Shown piece by piece: positions 19,872 to 30,969 of a stretch of 64,000 nt of DNA. Position 1 is the stretch's first letter, and each line of letters begins with the position of its first letter. The notes beneath the pieces are model-generated. The model was not told the origin of the DNA and searched no databases. It saw nothing but the letters and a program-made list of their open reading frames with translations. The translations under genes and the position numbers were made by a program. Origin of the DNA: Bathynomus jamesi (Eukaryota > Arthropoda > Malacostraca > Isopoda > Cirolanidae); contig JAJOZX010009054.1 in NCBI GenBank assembly GCA_023014485.1, forward strand, positions 62,001 to 126,000. The letters run 5' to 3'.

Positions 19872-20726
19872 GTGATTCTCTCGGGCATGGAGGCATACAT
19901 TCCATATTCTATTCCTAATACTAATGCAAAAAGACCTGGGTTTAACTTTACTTTTTCTAATGCTATCCGCAACAAAGAGGAGACTTTCAGAAGGTACCAT
20001 CGCTATCCAACTCCTGATTCTCACTCAGCTTATATTTCTGCCCAGAATCGTGCAAAATCTGTTCTTCGACTCGCCAAAAATTCCTTCATCCGACAAAAAT
20101 GTGAAAATCTATCCAATTCTAATTCTTCTCGCTCTTTCTGGCATCTAGCTAAGAACCTCTTCAACAACTTTACTTCCTCTTCTTTTCCCCCTCTTTTCCA
20201 TTCCGACGGCTCAGTTCCCGTCTCATCTCCTGACTCTTCTCTCAAACTTCCGCTTATAATTCAATTCTCGACGATTCCGGTACTGGTCTTCCATCTCCTT
20301 CTCCCTCTGACTTTATTATGTCTGAAATTAGAATCTCTTCTAAAGATGTTTTTTCTGCCTTATCTGGGCTCAACTCTAGGAAGACGTACCGTCCTGAGAG
20401 TGCTCCCTCCTGTTGTTCTTAAGAACTGTGCTTCTGTGCTGACACCCAACATAGGCAAATTCTTTCGTCTTTGTCTTTCATCTGGTACTTTTCCTTCCTG
20501 CTGGAAGTTCGCTTTCATTCAGCCTGTCCCAAAGAAGGGTGACCGCTCTCAACCCTCCAACTATCGTCCAACTGATTTTATTTCTTGCCTTTCCAAATTT
20601 TTTAATCTATCCTTACTAAGAAGATTCTTAAACACCTCTCTCCTCACAATCTTCTTTCAGTTTGTCAATAAGGGTTCCACAAGGGACGCTCTACTGGCGA
20701 TCTTCTTGCCAGAGAAAACTCTCTGA
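19872..20726 (+). pseudogene. Jockey-like reverse transcriptase fragment (left arm)
   Basis: The longest open frame of the element encodes the linker before RT and the first RT blocks: EAYIPYSIPNTNAKRPGFNF, YISAQNRAKSVLRLAKNSFI, SFWHLAKNLFNNFTSSSFPP, PPVVLKNCASVL and FAFIQPVPKKGDRSQPSNY. A stretch in the middle (PLIIQFSTIPVLVFHL and so on) is in the wrong frame because of flanking indels. The frame is lost after RRFLNTS; later RT blocks, including SGVPQGFVLSSTLFLLFIN and YADDS, lie downstream to 21111. No catalytic protein can come from this copy. Confidence 0.8.
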
Positions 20727-20769
20727 CTCTTGGTCATCCTCCTTTCGAGATTTCGGTGAAACTTTTGCT

Positions 20770-20866
20770 ATTATCGCTTTACTGCCCAAAAGGACAGATT
20801 TATAACCTTTCAAATACACGCATTCATAACTTAACCCTACAAAATATTTGGGCAGTAAAGGGTTAA
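20770..20866. mobile_element. Short MITE-like insert with CTTTACTGCCCAAA ends
   Basis: CTTTACTGCCCAAA at about 20777-20790 and TTTGGGCAGTAAAG at about 20849-20862 are inverted repeats enclosing about 60 bases. The right side is followed by GGTTAA, so the outward reading is TTAACCCTTTACTGCCC, reminiscent of piggyBac-derived MITEs, which use TTAA targets. The left TTAA is not evident. The same insert is in the right arm (about 48778-48876). Confidence 0.5.
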
Positions 20867-21286
20867 ACAAATCTTTAATTTTCAAACTGTTCTCCTTTGG
20901 TTTCTATTCTTTTATCTGTGCCTTCATCTCTAATTTCCTTTGTGGCTGATCTATAGCTGCGATTGCAGATGGCCACTGTTCTTCTCCTAAAACTATTACC
21001 AGTGGTGTTCCTCAGGGTTTTGTCCTGTCATCCACTCTTTTCCTTTTATTTATTAATGATCTTTTAATTCGCACCTCTTGTTCTATTCACTCCTATGCCG
21101 ATGATTCCACTCTTCACTTCTCCACCCGCTTCCCAAAGCGTCCCTCACAGTCACTTCATGATTCGTGTAGGATGGCTATGGAACACCTGACCTCTGATCT
21201 TTCTGCAATATCTGATTGGGGCAGAGAAAACTCAGTTCCTCAATCTGTCTACTCACCACAATCTTTCACACTACTATCCTCTTACC

Positions 21287-21405
21287 CAGGGTCGGCGATA
21301 GCTGCCACGGGCCCCGGGGAAAGATTGGTATATGGGCCCCCTGTTTACTCAATATTTTATTATGAATGTTTTTTGTGTACATAACAAGCAAACTGATTAT
21401 ATGTC
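21287..21405. mobile_element. hAT end fragment (CAGGGTCGGCG), left arm
   Basis: CAGGGTCGGCGATAGCTGCC with a GGGCCCCGGGG subterminal block resembles a hAT terminus. It truncates the Jockey element and is itself cut by the BEL-2 LTR at 21406. The mirror copy is 48240-48358. Confidence 0.55.
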
Positions 21406-21484
21406 TGTTAGAAAAGCTAGAAGAGGAGGAGCCACTGTTGTCCCAAGGCGATATGATGACTAAGCTGATTGATGCAGCATTGCT

Positions 21485-21487
<3 letters not shown>

Positions 21488-21518
<31 letters not shown>
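21488..21518. repeat. (TA)n microsatellite inside the BEL-2 LTR
   Basis: Pure TA repeats at the left boundary of the nested 12.8 kb. Similar TA runs bound the palindrome and both AGGGTG transposons (27977-27996, 30916-30964, 34325-34352). Confidence 0.95.
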
Positions 21519-21521
<3 letters not shown>

Positions 21522-21659
21522 AATAAAACCACGAAGGAAAAAAGAAACACAAATGGGTGCTCAAGCGCTTTCGTCTAATGACATCCTCAGGAACACTGGA
21601 GTGAAAGGACAGATCAAGGCAATATATAGGTTACAAAAATAAACATACATACATACATA

Positions 21660-21662
21660 TTC

Positions 21663-21711
<49 letters not shown>

Positions 21712-21722
21712 TACATATATAT
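21660..21722. repeat. (TA)n microsatellite in the hairpin arm
   Basis: TA repeats with single C interruptions; the mirrored run is at about 27725-27790. Confidence 0.95.
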
Positions 21723-22604
21723 AGTAAGCATAGAAAAAATTGTGGGAGGAGCCAACATTTATATGGTCACAAAAGAATAAAGAAATAAAAATAAATATAA
21801 ATATAAATTGAGAAAAAATTAATTACAAAATAGTGCCTTAGTGATATATATGTCACAGCCTAAATAATCATAAAGAAATAAACAGGCAAATAAAAAAACC
21901 ACAAATATATATACATACATATAATATATATATATATATAAAAAGACACTTTTAGCACTTTGGCCGACCTTCAATATAAATTCAAATGGCTTGTTTATGG
22001 AACAGGTCACAAAAGCATAAAGAAATAAAAATAAATATAAATATTGTAAGTGGAGTCTACCAATTCAAGCTCAAAAGGGAAGTTTTACAATCAATTTAAT
22101 AGATGAAGCCAAAATGATATATATGTCACAAAAAAATTAAGAAATAAACCAAAAAAAAACAAATTAATTATTAAAAAAAAAATAATAAAAAATAATAATA
22201 ATAAATTGAAAGATAAATTTTAAGAGAGGCACACCAATTTATAAGGGAAAAATTACCACATATGCATATTATAGTCACAAACGAATAAAAAAGTACAAGT
22301 AAATATAAATTGGAAAACAAAATGATGCCTAAATGATATATAAAGAACAATAAAATATATATACAACATATATACGGTATATATACGAAATATAAACGCA
22401 ATATATACAGAATATATATATATATATATGCATAAGGGAAAAAAATTACCAAATTTGTTTTTAAAATTATTGTCTGAAAAAACGGTAGGTCGCAAAAGAA
22501 TAAAGAAATAAAAATAAATATAAATTGAAAAAATTACAAATAAAACACGTACACATGTATACCCGCATAACCAAATATATATACATATACACACATATAT
22601 ACAA

Positions 22605-22635
<31 letters not shown>

Positions 22636-22715
22636 CACATACAAGCTTGACCTTCGCGAAATGAGAAATCATCCCGCAGAACCTTTGTGAGGTTGTAAGG
22701 TAAGGTAAGGTACAT

Positions 22716-22785
<70 letters not shown>
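22716..22785. repeat. (TA)n run at the hairpin centre
   Basis: An almost pure TA tract is followed by CACACA and CATA-type repeats to 22860, forming the turn of the long hairpin. Confidence 0.95.
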
Positions 22786-22787
<2 letters not shown>

Positions 22788-23058
22788 TTAACTGCATACA
22801 TACATACATACATACATATACACACATACATACATACATATACACACATATACATACAAACACATTTAACTGCAATGACCACATACATGTGTATGTACCT
22901 TACCTTACCTTACAACCTCACAAAGGTTCTGCGGGATGATTTCTCATTTCGCGAAGGTCAAGCTTGTATTTGTATATATATATATGTTTTTGTGTGTGTG
23001 TGTTTGTATATATGTGTGTATATGTATATATATTTGGTTATGCGGGTATACATGTGTA

Positions 23059-26000
23059 CAGTGGCGGTCCTAGCTTACATGACGCCCTGGGCGAACCTCA
23101 CCTTCAGCGCCCCCCCCCCCCTGTTCGCCAACACACACACATTCGAATCCCCCCAAAATAAAGGACAGACATAACTCTTTCACAAAATAACTTTTTATTG
23201 GACTAATTGTTGGAACTTCAGAACCAAAACAAAGACTCAAATTTCTGAATTTTACAAATCCTTCATCACGTAAATAGAATAACTCACTTAAGAGAATGTA
23301 ATTATGATACTATGAACAGGAAAAATGCAAATTAAATTGCACAACTGCCATAAATAAACTAGAGAATCAAATTTCTAAATTGTACAAATGCTCTATCACA
23401 TAAATAGAATAAGACACTTAAGAGAGGGTAATTATTATGCTACACTTTGAACAAGAAACAAAATAAATTGCACCACAGCACAACTGCCATCTAAAGCCTG
23501 ACTCTTCTTACCTTCCTTGATGCAAAGTCATGAATTAAATCATCATATGAAATCTGCTCAGCAATTGTATGATTTATACTGATGATGGCCAGACCGGTAA
23601 GGCGTTCCTGTGACATAGTTGACCTCAGGTAGGATTTGATGAGCTTCAGCTTTGAAAAGCTCCTCTCTGCTTCAGCAACAGTGACTGGAAGAGTAAGACC
23701 AATTCTGAGAGCAGTCCACAAATTTGGATATATTTCAGAGAGCTCCCTTTCATGGATAAATGTCAGCAGTTCAAGCAAGGATATGGTCTTTGATGGCAAG
23801 TCAGGCAAGTTCTTCAGCTCCTGTGCAAGCTCTCTGCCATCCAAGTCAGATTGTCCCTTAAAGTGTAGTGTAGTACTAAGGTTCACACATTGTTCTGTCA
23901 GCTCTTCAAATGTGAGATTTTGGAAATGTGTCAGCACTCCAAACTTCTCTCCCACAATTTCCAACGTGGAAAATCTTTCTTGAATGGCTGATGTTGCAGC
24001 ATCAACCACTGCATTGAAAAATGTCACCTCCAGCTTCTTCAAAGCATCAATCAAGGGCTCATCAGATGCTTCATAGGAGAAGTGCCGCTTTGTGGACCTC
24101 AGCCGTTTTTGTTTTAACACAGCCTCCACATTCATTTGTTCACAGATATCTGTGGCTGCCATTTGTGCAGCCACAAAACCTGTTGCCCTGTAATTGCGGA
24201 GACCTCTCTCTGTTTTTTTAGGAGATTTACTGCAACATCAACGTGCATGCTAGGAGACTGCATCTGCTTGCTCACATGCTGAATTTGGCACAACAGGTCA
24301 TGCCACACCACTGAACAAATAGCGAAGCGGTATGACCCAACCTCCTCTGACAGAGATTGAGCCTCGACCTTTATTACAGAGTCTTTGGTGTGGTCCCTCA
24401 CCTCGATCAGTGCATCTCTCACTGCAGCTGCCTGATATCTCAGGGGCTCCACACTCTTGATCTTGCTTTCCCACCTTGTATCAGACCACATCTTCAATGT
24501 GATGTTCACATGTTTTTTCAAAATGGCCCATCGTTGTGTGGAGGCTGAAAACAAGTTGTAAAGCTTCTGCAAGATGCCAAAGTAACTTGTGGCATCAATA
24601 GATCCCTTAGCAGCATCGGCCACAAGCAAATTAGAGAATGAGCCCCACATGGAACAAACAGAGCTCTGGGATTAATTTCTAGGAGCCTGGATTGAACACC
24701 CTTGTTTTTTCCCCTCATGTTGGCCCCGTTGTCGTATGATTGTCCTCTACAGTCCATGAAAGGAACTTTTAGCTCCTCCAGTCTCTTCAGAATCAGAGAT
24801 GCCAAATGTTGACCAGTGGACTCCTCTGCCTCCAAAAACCCCATGAAATGTTCCTTTATATGGGGCTTCCCCTCCAGTGACACAACCCGAATCACAACTG
24901 ACAACTGTTCAGTGTGGCTGATATCTGGAGTGCAATCTAGAATTATTGAAAAAAACTTTGATTGTTTGATGTCGCTCACCATTGCTGAAATGGTCTTGCT
25001 GCTCGACAAATCAATGAGTTCGTTTTGTATGTGGTGGCCGAGGTAGCTGGTGTGACTGGAGGTCCCTTTTTGGACATGGTTAATGTGCTCTTGCATTATA
25101 GGATCAAATTGTGCCATCAGTTCAACTTCTTTCAGAAAATTGCCATTTGATGGTGAGAACAATTTTTCTGTATGTCCCCTTAGTGCCAAATTCCTAACTG
25201 CCAGAGAATGCACAATAGCAGTGAGACGTGTCAGCACCGCTCTCCATCTCAACTTCTCAGCCTCCAGAAGTGCCATCTCCTGCTTGTCAATGGTCTCCCC
25301 CTTTCTCATCCTCACTGCCAGTTCTTTCCAGATTTTCATAGAATTTAGGTGTTCTGAACTGTTGTCATGTGATGTGAGCAATGAGCTTGCATGCTTCCAG
25401 TCCGAGAGTCCCAAACTTGTTAAATTTATTTTCCTCTTGGAAAATAATGTACAACAGAAACAGAAAAGGCTGTTGTTTTTTAAGGAATAGACCAACCAAC
25501 TTCTGGTTATATTTTCCACACTAACCAATGACTTCCTGAAGTATTGATGGTGGAAACTTCTTCCGTCACTGTCGTTTCTAGGGAATACAAAGTCAGATGG
25601 TACTTGACTTGGTCCCCTGGAAACCAGTTGTGTCCGAATTCTCTCAGTCAGAACTGAAGGCCAGTTAGCAGGGTCGGTGGACAGAGACTCATCCTCAGGA
25701 GGCGATTCTGCTCCAGGCATTTCTAATAGAAAGAACAAGAGCATTACTCATTAGTATACACACCTAAGTTAGATAACACATTATTCACAGCACTTTGTTA
25801 TGGTGGTGGTGTTATGGAATTATGGTGGTGAAACACCACACATACCCAGTAACCCAGACCCAGTGATAATAACATTATAATTTATAACTGTTTGCAAAAT
25901 GCTTTGCAGGGATGCACACACATACATATACACACACACGCACACACTCACAGACATATGTGCACACAAACTCACCTGAAGAGTCCTGCCGGGGAGAAGT

Positions 26001-26883
26001 AGAAGCAAATGGGTCTTCATCCTCAGGATCAGACTGCATTTGTGGAGACATATGTGAGGCTGAGGAGGTAGATGGCTCCTCAGCCTCAATAATGGCAGAA
26101 GTAGACGGCTTCTCATCCTGGCTAGTGGCGTGGCAGAGGGTGTTCCAAAATATTTCAAAAGTGCCCCTGCAAATAGTAAAATAGAACATAACAGACCAAT
26201 GCATGAATAGGCTAGTACAATTAATTTAACATGTTATTAAGCACAATTTATTAAACTTTTAGAATAGGAAACAAATGAATAATACAACCTCCTTGGTTAA
26301 TGGCTAATTATATACATAATAGTACACTTCAAATGACTCAGAAAGCTATATCACAAAATAGCAGTGCAATATAGCAGTGAAGAGTAGATGACATAGCTCT
26401 ATACCTTTATCTTTTGCTCGTTTCTCCTCTTCTTCTTTCCTCTTTTTTCTAAACTGAGCACCTGATAGCTTTGACCTCTTCTTATCCATTTGCGGTTATT
26501 TGACAGACCTTAGTGGCTTAGTGTGAAGATTCGTTCTGTAATAAATAATATACATTTCACTATTTAACCAAACCCAGAAAAATAACATTACATATGTTAA
26601 AGTATGGGCCTTTATTCCCAATAATATTAATCTGGAAGCATTTTGTATTGTTTAGGTCTTTTATGGGAAGGTTTATGGAAAATGCAATAGATGGTTTTTT
26701 ATTAATAAAAATATATTTATTGATCTTTTATTATTTATTTTATTTTATTTTTATTTTTATTTATTTATTTATTTATTTATTCTTATTTTTTTATTTTTTT
26801 TTTTTTGCAGGCGCTCATGCCGCCCCTCCACAAATGCCGCCCTGTGCGGCTGCCCATATTGCCCATATGAGGAACCGCCACTG
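23059..26883 (-). mobile_element. hAT element, full length (3825 bp), with decayed transposase
   Basis: Ends are CAGTGGCGGTCC on the left and GGAACCGCCACTG on the right, with an exact 8-bp target duplication CATGTGTA at 23051-23058 and 26884-26891. It sits in the right arm of the long hairpin; the uninterrupted target sequence is in the left hairpin arm (about 22553-22560, reverse complement). The gene runs on the minus strand. Internal microsatellites lie near 25912-25970 (CA) and 26700-26800 (T-rich). Confidence 0.93.
23491..26490 (-). pseudogene. hAT transposase of the ZMYM1-like type, spliced and frameshifted
   Basis: A likely first exon begins at 26490 (MDKKRSKLSGAQFRKKRK) and ends in a donor-like AAAG|GTATAG near 26405. 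A second, acidic exon follows CAG near 26172 (GALLKYFGTP ... PEDEDPFASTS) and ends at a GTGAGT donor near 25977. The main exon starts near 25725 (PGAESPPEDES) with a TTF-type zinc-finger region (WLVYSLKNNSLFCFCCTLF), DUF4371-like core (FFSIILDCTPDISHTEQLSV, DCRGQSYDNGANMRG) and dimerisation region (VAEAERSFSKLKLIK). Frameshifts lie near 24640 and 24180, and one within exon 2. The catalytic acids of DCTPD, YDN and ERSF are all kept. Confidence 0.8.
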
Positions 26884-27498
26884 CATGTGTACGTGTTTTA
26901 TTTGTAATTTTTTCAATTTATATTTATTTTTATTTCTTTATTCTTTTGCGACCTACCGTTTTTTCAGACAATAATTTTAAAAACAAATTTGGTAATTTTT
27001 TTCCCTTATGCATATATATATATATATATATTCTGTATATATTGCGTTTATATTTCGTATATATACCGTATATATGTTGTATATATATTTTATTGTTCTT
27101 TATATATCATTTAGGCATCATTTTGTTTTCCAATTTATATTTACTTGTACTTTTTTATTCGTTTGTGACTATAATATGCATATGTGGTAATTTTTCCCTT
27201 ATAAATTGGTGTGCCTCTCTTAAAATTTATCTTTCAATTTATTATTATTATTTTTTATTATTTTTTTTTTAATAATTAATTTGTTTTTTTTTGGTTTATT
27301 TCTTAATTTTTTTGTGACATATATATCATTTTGGCTTCATCTATTAAATTGATTGTAAAACTTCCCTTTTGAGCTTGAATTGGTAGACTCCACTTACAAT
27401 ATTTATATTTATTTTTATTTCTTTATGCTTTTGTGACCTGTTCCATAAACAAGCCATTTGAATTTATATTGAAGGTCGGCCAAAGTGCTAAAAGTGTC

Positions 27499-27537
<39 letters not shown>

Positions 27538-27735
27538 ATATATTTGTGGTTTTTTTATTTGCCTGTTTATTTCTTTATGATTATTTAGGCTGTGACATAT
27601 ATATCACTAAGGCACTATTTTGTAATTAATTTTTTCTCAATTTATATTTATATTTATTTTTATTTCTTTATTCTTTTGTGACCATATAAATGTTGGCTCT
27701 CCCACAATTTTTTTTATGCTTACTATATATATGTA

Positions 27736-27790
<55 letters not shown>

Positions 27791-27995
27791 GAATATGTAT
27801 GTATGTATGTTTATTTTTGTAACCTATATATTGCCTTGATCTGTCCTTTCACTCCAGTGTTCCTGAGGATGTCATTAGACGAAAGCGCTTGAGCACCCAT
27901 TTGTGTTTCTTTTTTCCTTCGTGGTTTTATTCATCATAAATACTTTTCACGTGTCACTTTCGTGAAATAATTTTTCATATATATATATATATATA

Positions 27996-30913
27996 TATTA
28001 GGGTGATGCAAAAGTGGGGGAGTAAAATTTTTTGTTTCAAATTTTTGAGATACCTTCTCATTTGGTTTGATTTGGTAGAAAAATGATCCTGGGGAAATTT
28101 CGGGTCAAAATTCGAATATTTGGAGGTCGCGCCCGCCATTTGAAAATTTGCTGATTTCCATGACACCCAGGAGGTACAGCAAGCGTCACGTTACTTTTTT
28201 TTTTGAGTGGAAGTTCCCCAGGAGGCCTATCATACCACCTTCCTCTTTTCCATTTGTTCATAAAACAGATACAATACAATAGATATTTACAATAGATACA
28301 TAGAATGGATATACTCGTAAATTTTATTGTTGCATCAAAGATATGAGAGTTTTCTTAGTTTTGTCCGGAAGCTTCTTCCGATAATTTGATACAACTTGCA
28401 GTAGATATTGCTCCTGTTGTTCATCATTGGTAATTAATTTGTTATAATCTTCAATCAATTTCACTCCTCTTTCAGCAATATCATTAACAACTTTCATGTG
28501 ATTCACTACGTTCTTTGCAACCCAATAACTCTCATCGAGAAGCCAATCTTCTACTGGTTTGCTCAAGAACGTTGAAGACAATCCGAGTATACTGAAGAAA
28601 GACTTTGTGTTAGCAGTTACAAAATCTTCAAGCTGCTTATTGTCAATAGTTTTGATGTCTATTTGTGTCTTCTTTGGAGGATCTGGCTCCGAAGATTTTG
28701 TAAGAGCCTCCTTCATTTTTCTTTTGGTGTCAAAACTGATTTTATCATCAAAGAAAGCCAATGCGATCAACTCTTCTGAGAGATACCACAAATGATTCTT
28801 GAATTTTTCTAAAGCAGCATTTGCTAGTTGTTCATTTGTGCTTTTGTAGCTGTGAAGATTCTTGAGAAGACTCAGATCATTTCGTGGAGCACGTGCTGCG
28901 CAGGGTGCTGAAAACCAATGCTTAATATAAATTGAAACAGACAACCAACAAATTTCTTTTAGATTTCTTTCTTCTATTGCTGTTATTTTGAACTGACTTT
29001 TGAACATAAAGATTTTCATCGAATAAATGACTTTCGCCATCCAACAGGCTCTATGATAAGCCCCAGGCTTCCTGAATTTTATTCCAGTCGTTGGAGTACC
29101 GCCAAGCAAGATGATTGTCAGTTCCAATAACTCTCTGTAATCGTCGCGAGGTTGATCTTCATTGATTTTTCTTGCTGCAAAGTTGATGATTTCCTCTTTT
29201 TCCTTTTGTGGATAATTTTCTAATTTATCGTATGAAGTTAGATTAATCTTATTCCAGTTTGTTTTGAATCTTTTGAATAACTGAATGTCAGGGCCTGATG
29301 AAGCCTGTAATGCAGGGGATACCACTGCTTCCAACATGATTTCAAGGATATGGTGTCGACAAGGACACCACAACAAATCTTTCTCCATTTTCTGTTCAAT
29401 TAGGACACAAGCTCCATTTTTATGACCTGTGTTCGATGCAGTTGTATCGAAACACATGCCTTTTACCTTATCTATTAGATTCCAATCAATGATCGCCTGA
29501 TGTACTGCATTTGCAGTATCATTTCCTGTGCCATGATCTATTTTTGGCACTCCAAGCAGTTGATCTTCTCCACTGCCAGAGATTAGGACTGGCAACCGAT
29601 CAACAACCTCATTCCCAGTAATGTCTTCGAGGAGTTTGCCATCCCAATGAACAATCAAGGGTTTGTCAGCTTGAAATTCTTCTTTCAAGTTTTCACTGAA
29701 CTTCTTTCTTGATTTCTGTCTTGCCCTGCGAATCGATGAGTAGCTAACATTGTAATTCTCTGGATCTTTTCCAACATTTGCGATCGTTGGAATAATTATT
29801 AAAGAGGCTGATCGGTTGCTGATCTTAGCAACATCCAATGAGGAAAGCAGATTTTCATTCATAATCTTGAATTTTTTTCTTGGAAGGCCTCTTTTGGATG
29901 TTGAGGGCTGTTCCAGATGTACTTCTTCTTCCGTAGATGCAGGTGAATCACTGCAGGAACTGCTGCTGCTTGCAAGAACAACTGTTTCATCAAATGCACT
30001 TGATTCACGTAACCTTTTCTTATCCATTTTTTCATGTCTCTTCGCAGCTTCCTTTCGACGTTTTTCTTCATCCTTATCAACAGCCATCATTTTACCCTTT
30101 CGACCTTCCCTTTGTAGCCGTAGAAACTCTATCTTCTTCGATAGTTATTAACTCGTTAGCATTTGCATGCGCAATATCAAAGAGTCCATCCAATTTTTCT
30201 TTCCATGTATTCTCTTTCTCTATTGAAAACTTCGATTTTTTTCCTTTGCTCTTCTTCAGCCCTTGCCACTCATCATACAGTTTATTTAATTTCTTCACAA
30301 CATTACATTTCTGGGTTGTTGGTATTCCTGCTCTCTGCCACACTTCCAATACATCATTAATGGTTGAAGTTAATGCTTCTCTGAAGGTTTCATTCTTGAC
30401 ATGTTTATAATTCATGAATAAGGAAATTACTTCTTTCTTTGATGGAAGCTTACTTTGATTCAATTTATCTATTTGTTGACCGATCAGCCACATATCTGTT
30501 GAGCTTCTTGATCTCATTTTCGTCAAAATTAAGATACAGGAAATAGAAGAGAAATTGAGGCGGAGAGACTCACTGATATAGCACCTCTCCCAGACACTGC
30601 CACAAGCACACTGCGATACCGATTTCCTTGAACGCTGTTTGCTGTTTGCTCATATACGCATCACCTACCACTCTGCCTGCAGCAAACCTGCACAAAACCT
30701 GCAACCTGCAACAAACCTGCAACAAAAATAAGAAATTCAAAAAATTTGATTTTACTCTAATTTTTTGTAATTTTCAAATTTTCAATTGGCGGGCGCGACC
30801 TCTGGATGTTATTTGTTTGACCTGGAATTTCTCACAGGGTGTTTTTGTGACAAATTGGAACAAATGAGGGGGTATCTCTAAAAATCCACGATGGTCATGA
30901 TTTGTGCATCACC

Positions 30914-30917
<4 letters not shown>
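27996..30917 (-). mobile_element. AGGGTG-type DNA transposon A (about 2.9 kb)
   Basis: The left end TTAGGGTGATGCAAAA and the reverse complement of the right end, TTAGGGTGATGCACAAA, match. Subterminal GCGGGCGCGACC is mirrored by GGTCGCGCCCGCC at about 28125-28137. It lies between (TA)n tracts, so the target duplication cannot be delimited; TA or a longer TATA unit fits. It holds one intronless transposase-like gene on the minus strand. Confidence 0.88.
28324..30526 (-). pseudogene. AGGGTG-type transposase A, one frameshift
   Basis: From the ATG at 30526 (MTKMRSRSSTDMWL) an N-terminal helical region (LPSKKEVISLFMNYKH, NDVLEVWQRAGIP) leads to 30092, where a small indel shifts the frame; the second frame covers 30090-28324 (588 codons, opening within EGRKGKMMAVDK). 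The core has PLIVHWDGKLLEDITG, KGMCFDTTASNTGHKNG and VVNDIAERGVKLIEDY. These resemble the spacing logic of hAT D-D-E triads, but I know no named family. A C/H pair, CPCRHH, follows the second acid. There is no intron, unlike transposase B. One repair-sized lesion separates it from an intact gene. Confidence 0.8.

Positions 30918-30964
<47 letters not shown>

Positions 30965-30969
<5 letters not shown>

Larger units (their letters stand above)
19361..21286 (+). mobile_element. Jockey-like non-LTR retrotransposon, main part (left arm)
   Basis: This continues the element interrupted at 15204. The order is end of endonuclease ([20 protein letters not shown] and GSSDHN-type sequence near 19670), linker, and reverse transcriptase, with YADDST at 21094-21111. 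It is decayed by many frameshifts. Non-LTR elements of this kind are read from an internal promoter and copied at the nicked target. A short MITE-like insert lies at about 20770-20866. The 3' end is lost at 21287 where a hAT end begins. The mirror is 48359-54364 with a hAT inserted. Confidence 0.83.
21518..27937. mobile_element. Long hairpin repeat (arms about 1.2 kb) opened by a hAT insertion
   Basis: The left arm (21518-22730) starts GATGAATAAAACCACGAAGG; the right arm (22876-23058 and 26892-27937) ends with its reverse complement. Matching blocks include the AAGCGCTTTCGTC region near each outer end, the ATAAAGAAATAAAAATAAAT units, and AGCTTGACCTTCGCGAAAT next to the centre. The centre (22731-22875) is (TA)n and CATACATA repeats. 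The right arm is split by a hAT element. No protein is encoded; the apparent long frames are microsatellite translations. The family is unknown to me; a Penelope-like pair of inverted ends is one possibility. Confidence 0.8.

Noticed and set aside
22253..22888. Open frames of up to 211 codons rich in Tyr, Ile, Cys and Val
   Set aside because: They are translations of TA, CA and CATA microsatellites and hairpin arms, with no domain and mirrored copies in the other hairpin arm.
29816..30410. Plus-strand frames of 111 and 157 codons opposite transposase A
   Set aside because: They are antisense to the conserved transposase and are rich in Ser/Phe as expected from the complement of Lys/Glu-rich coding sequence.
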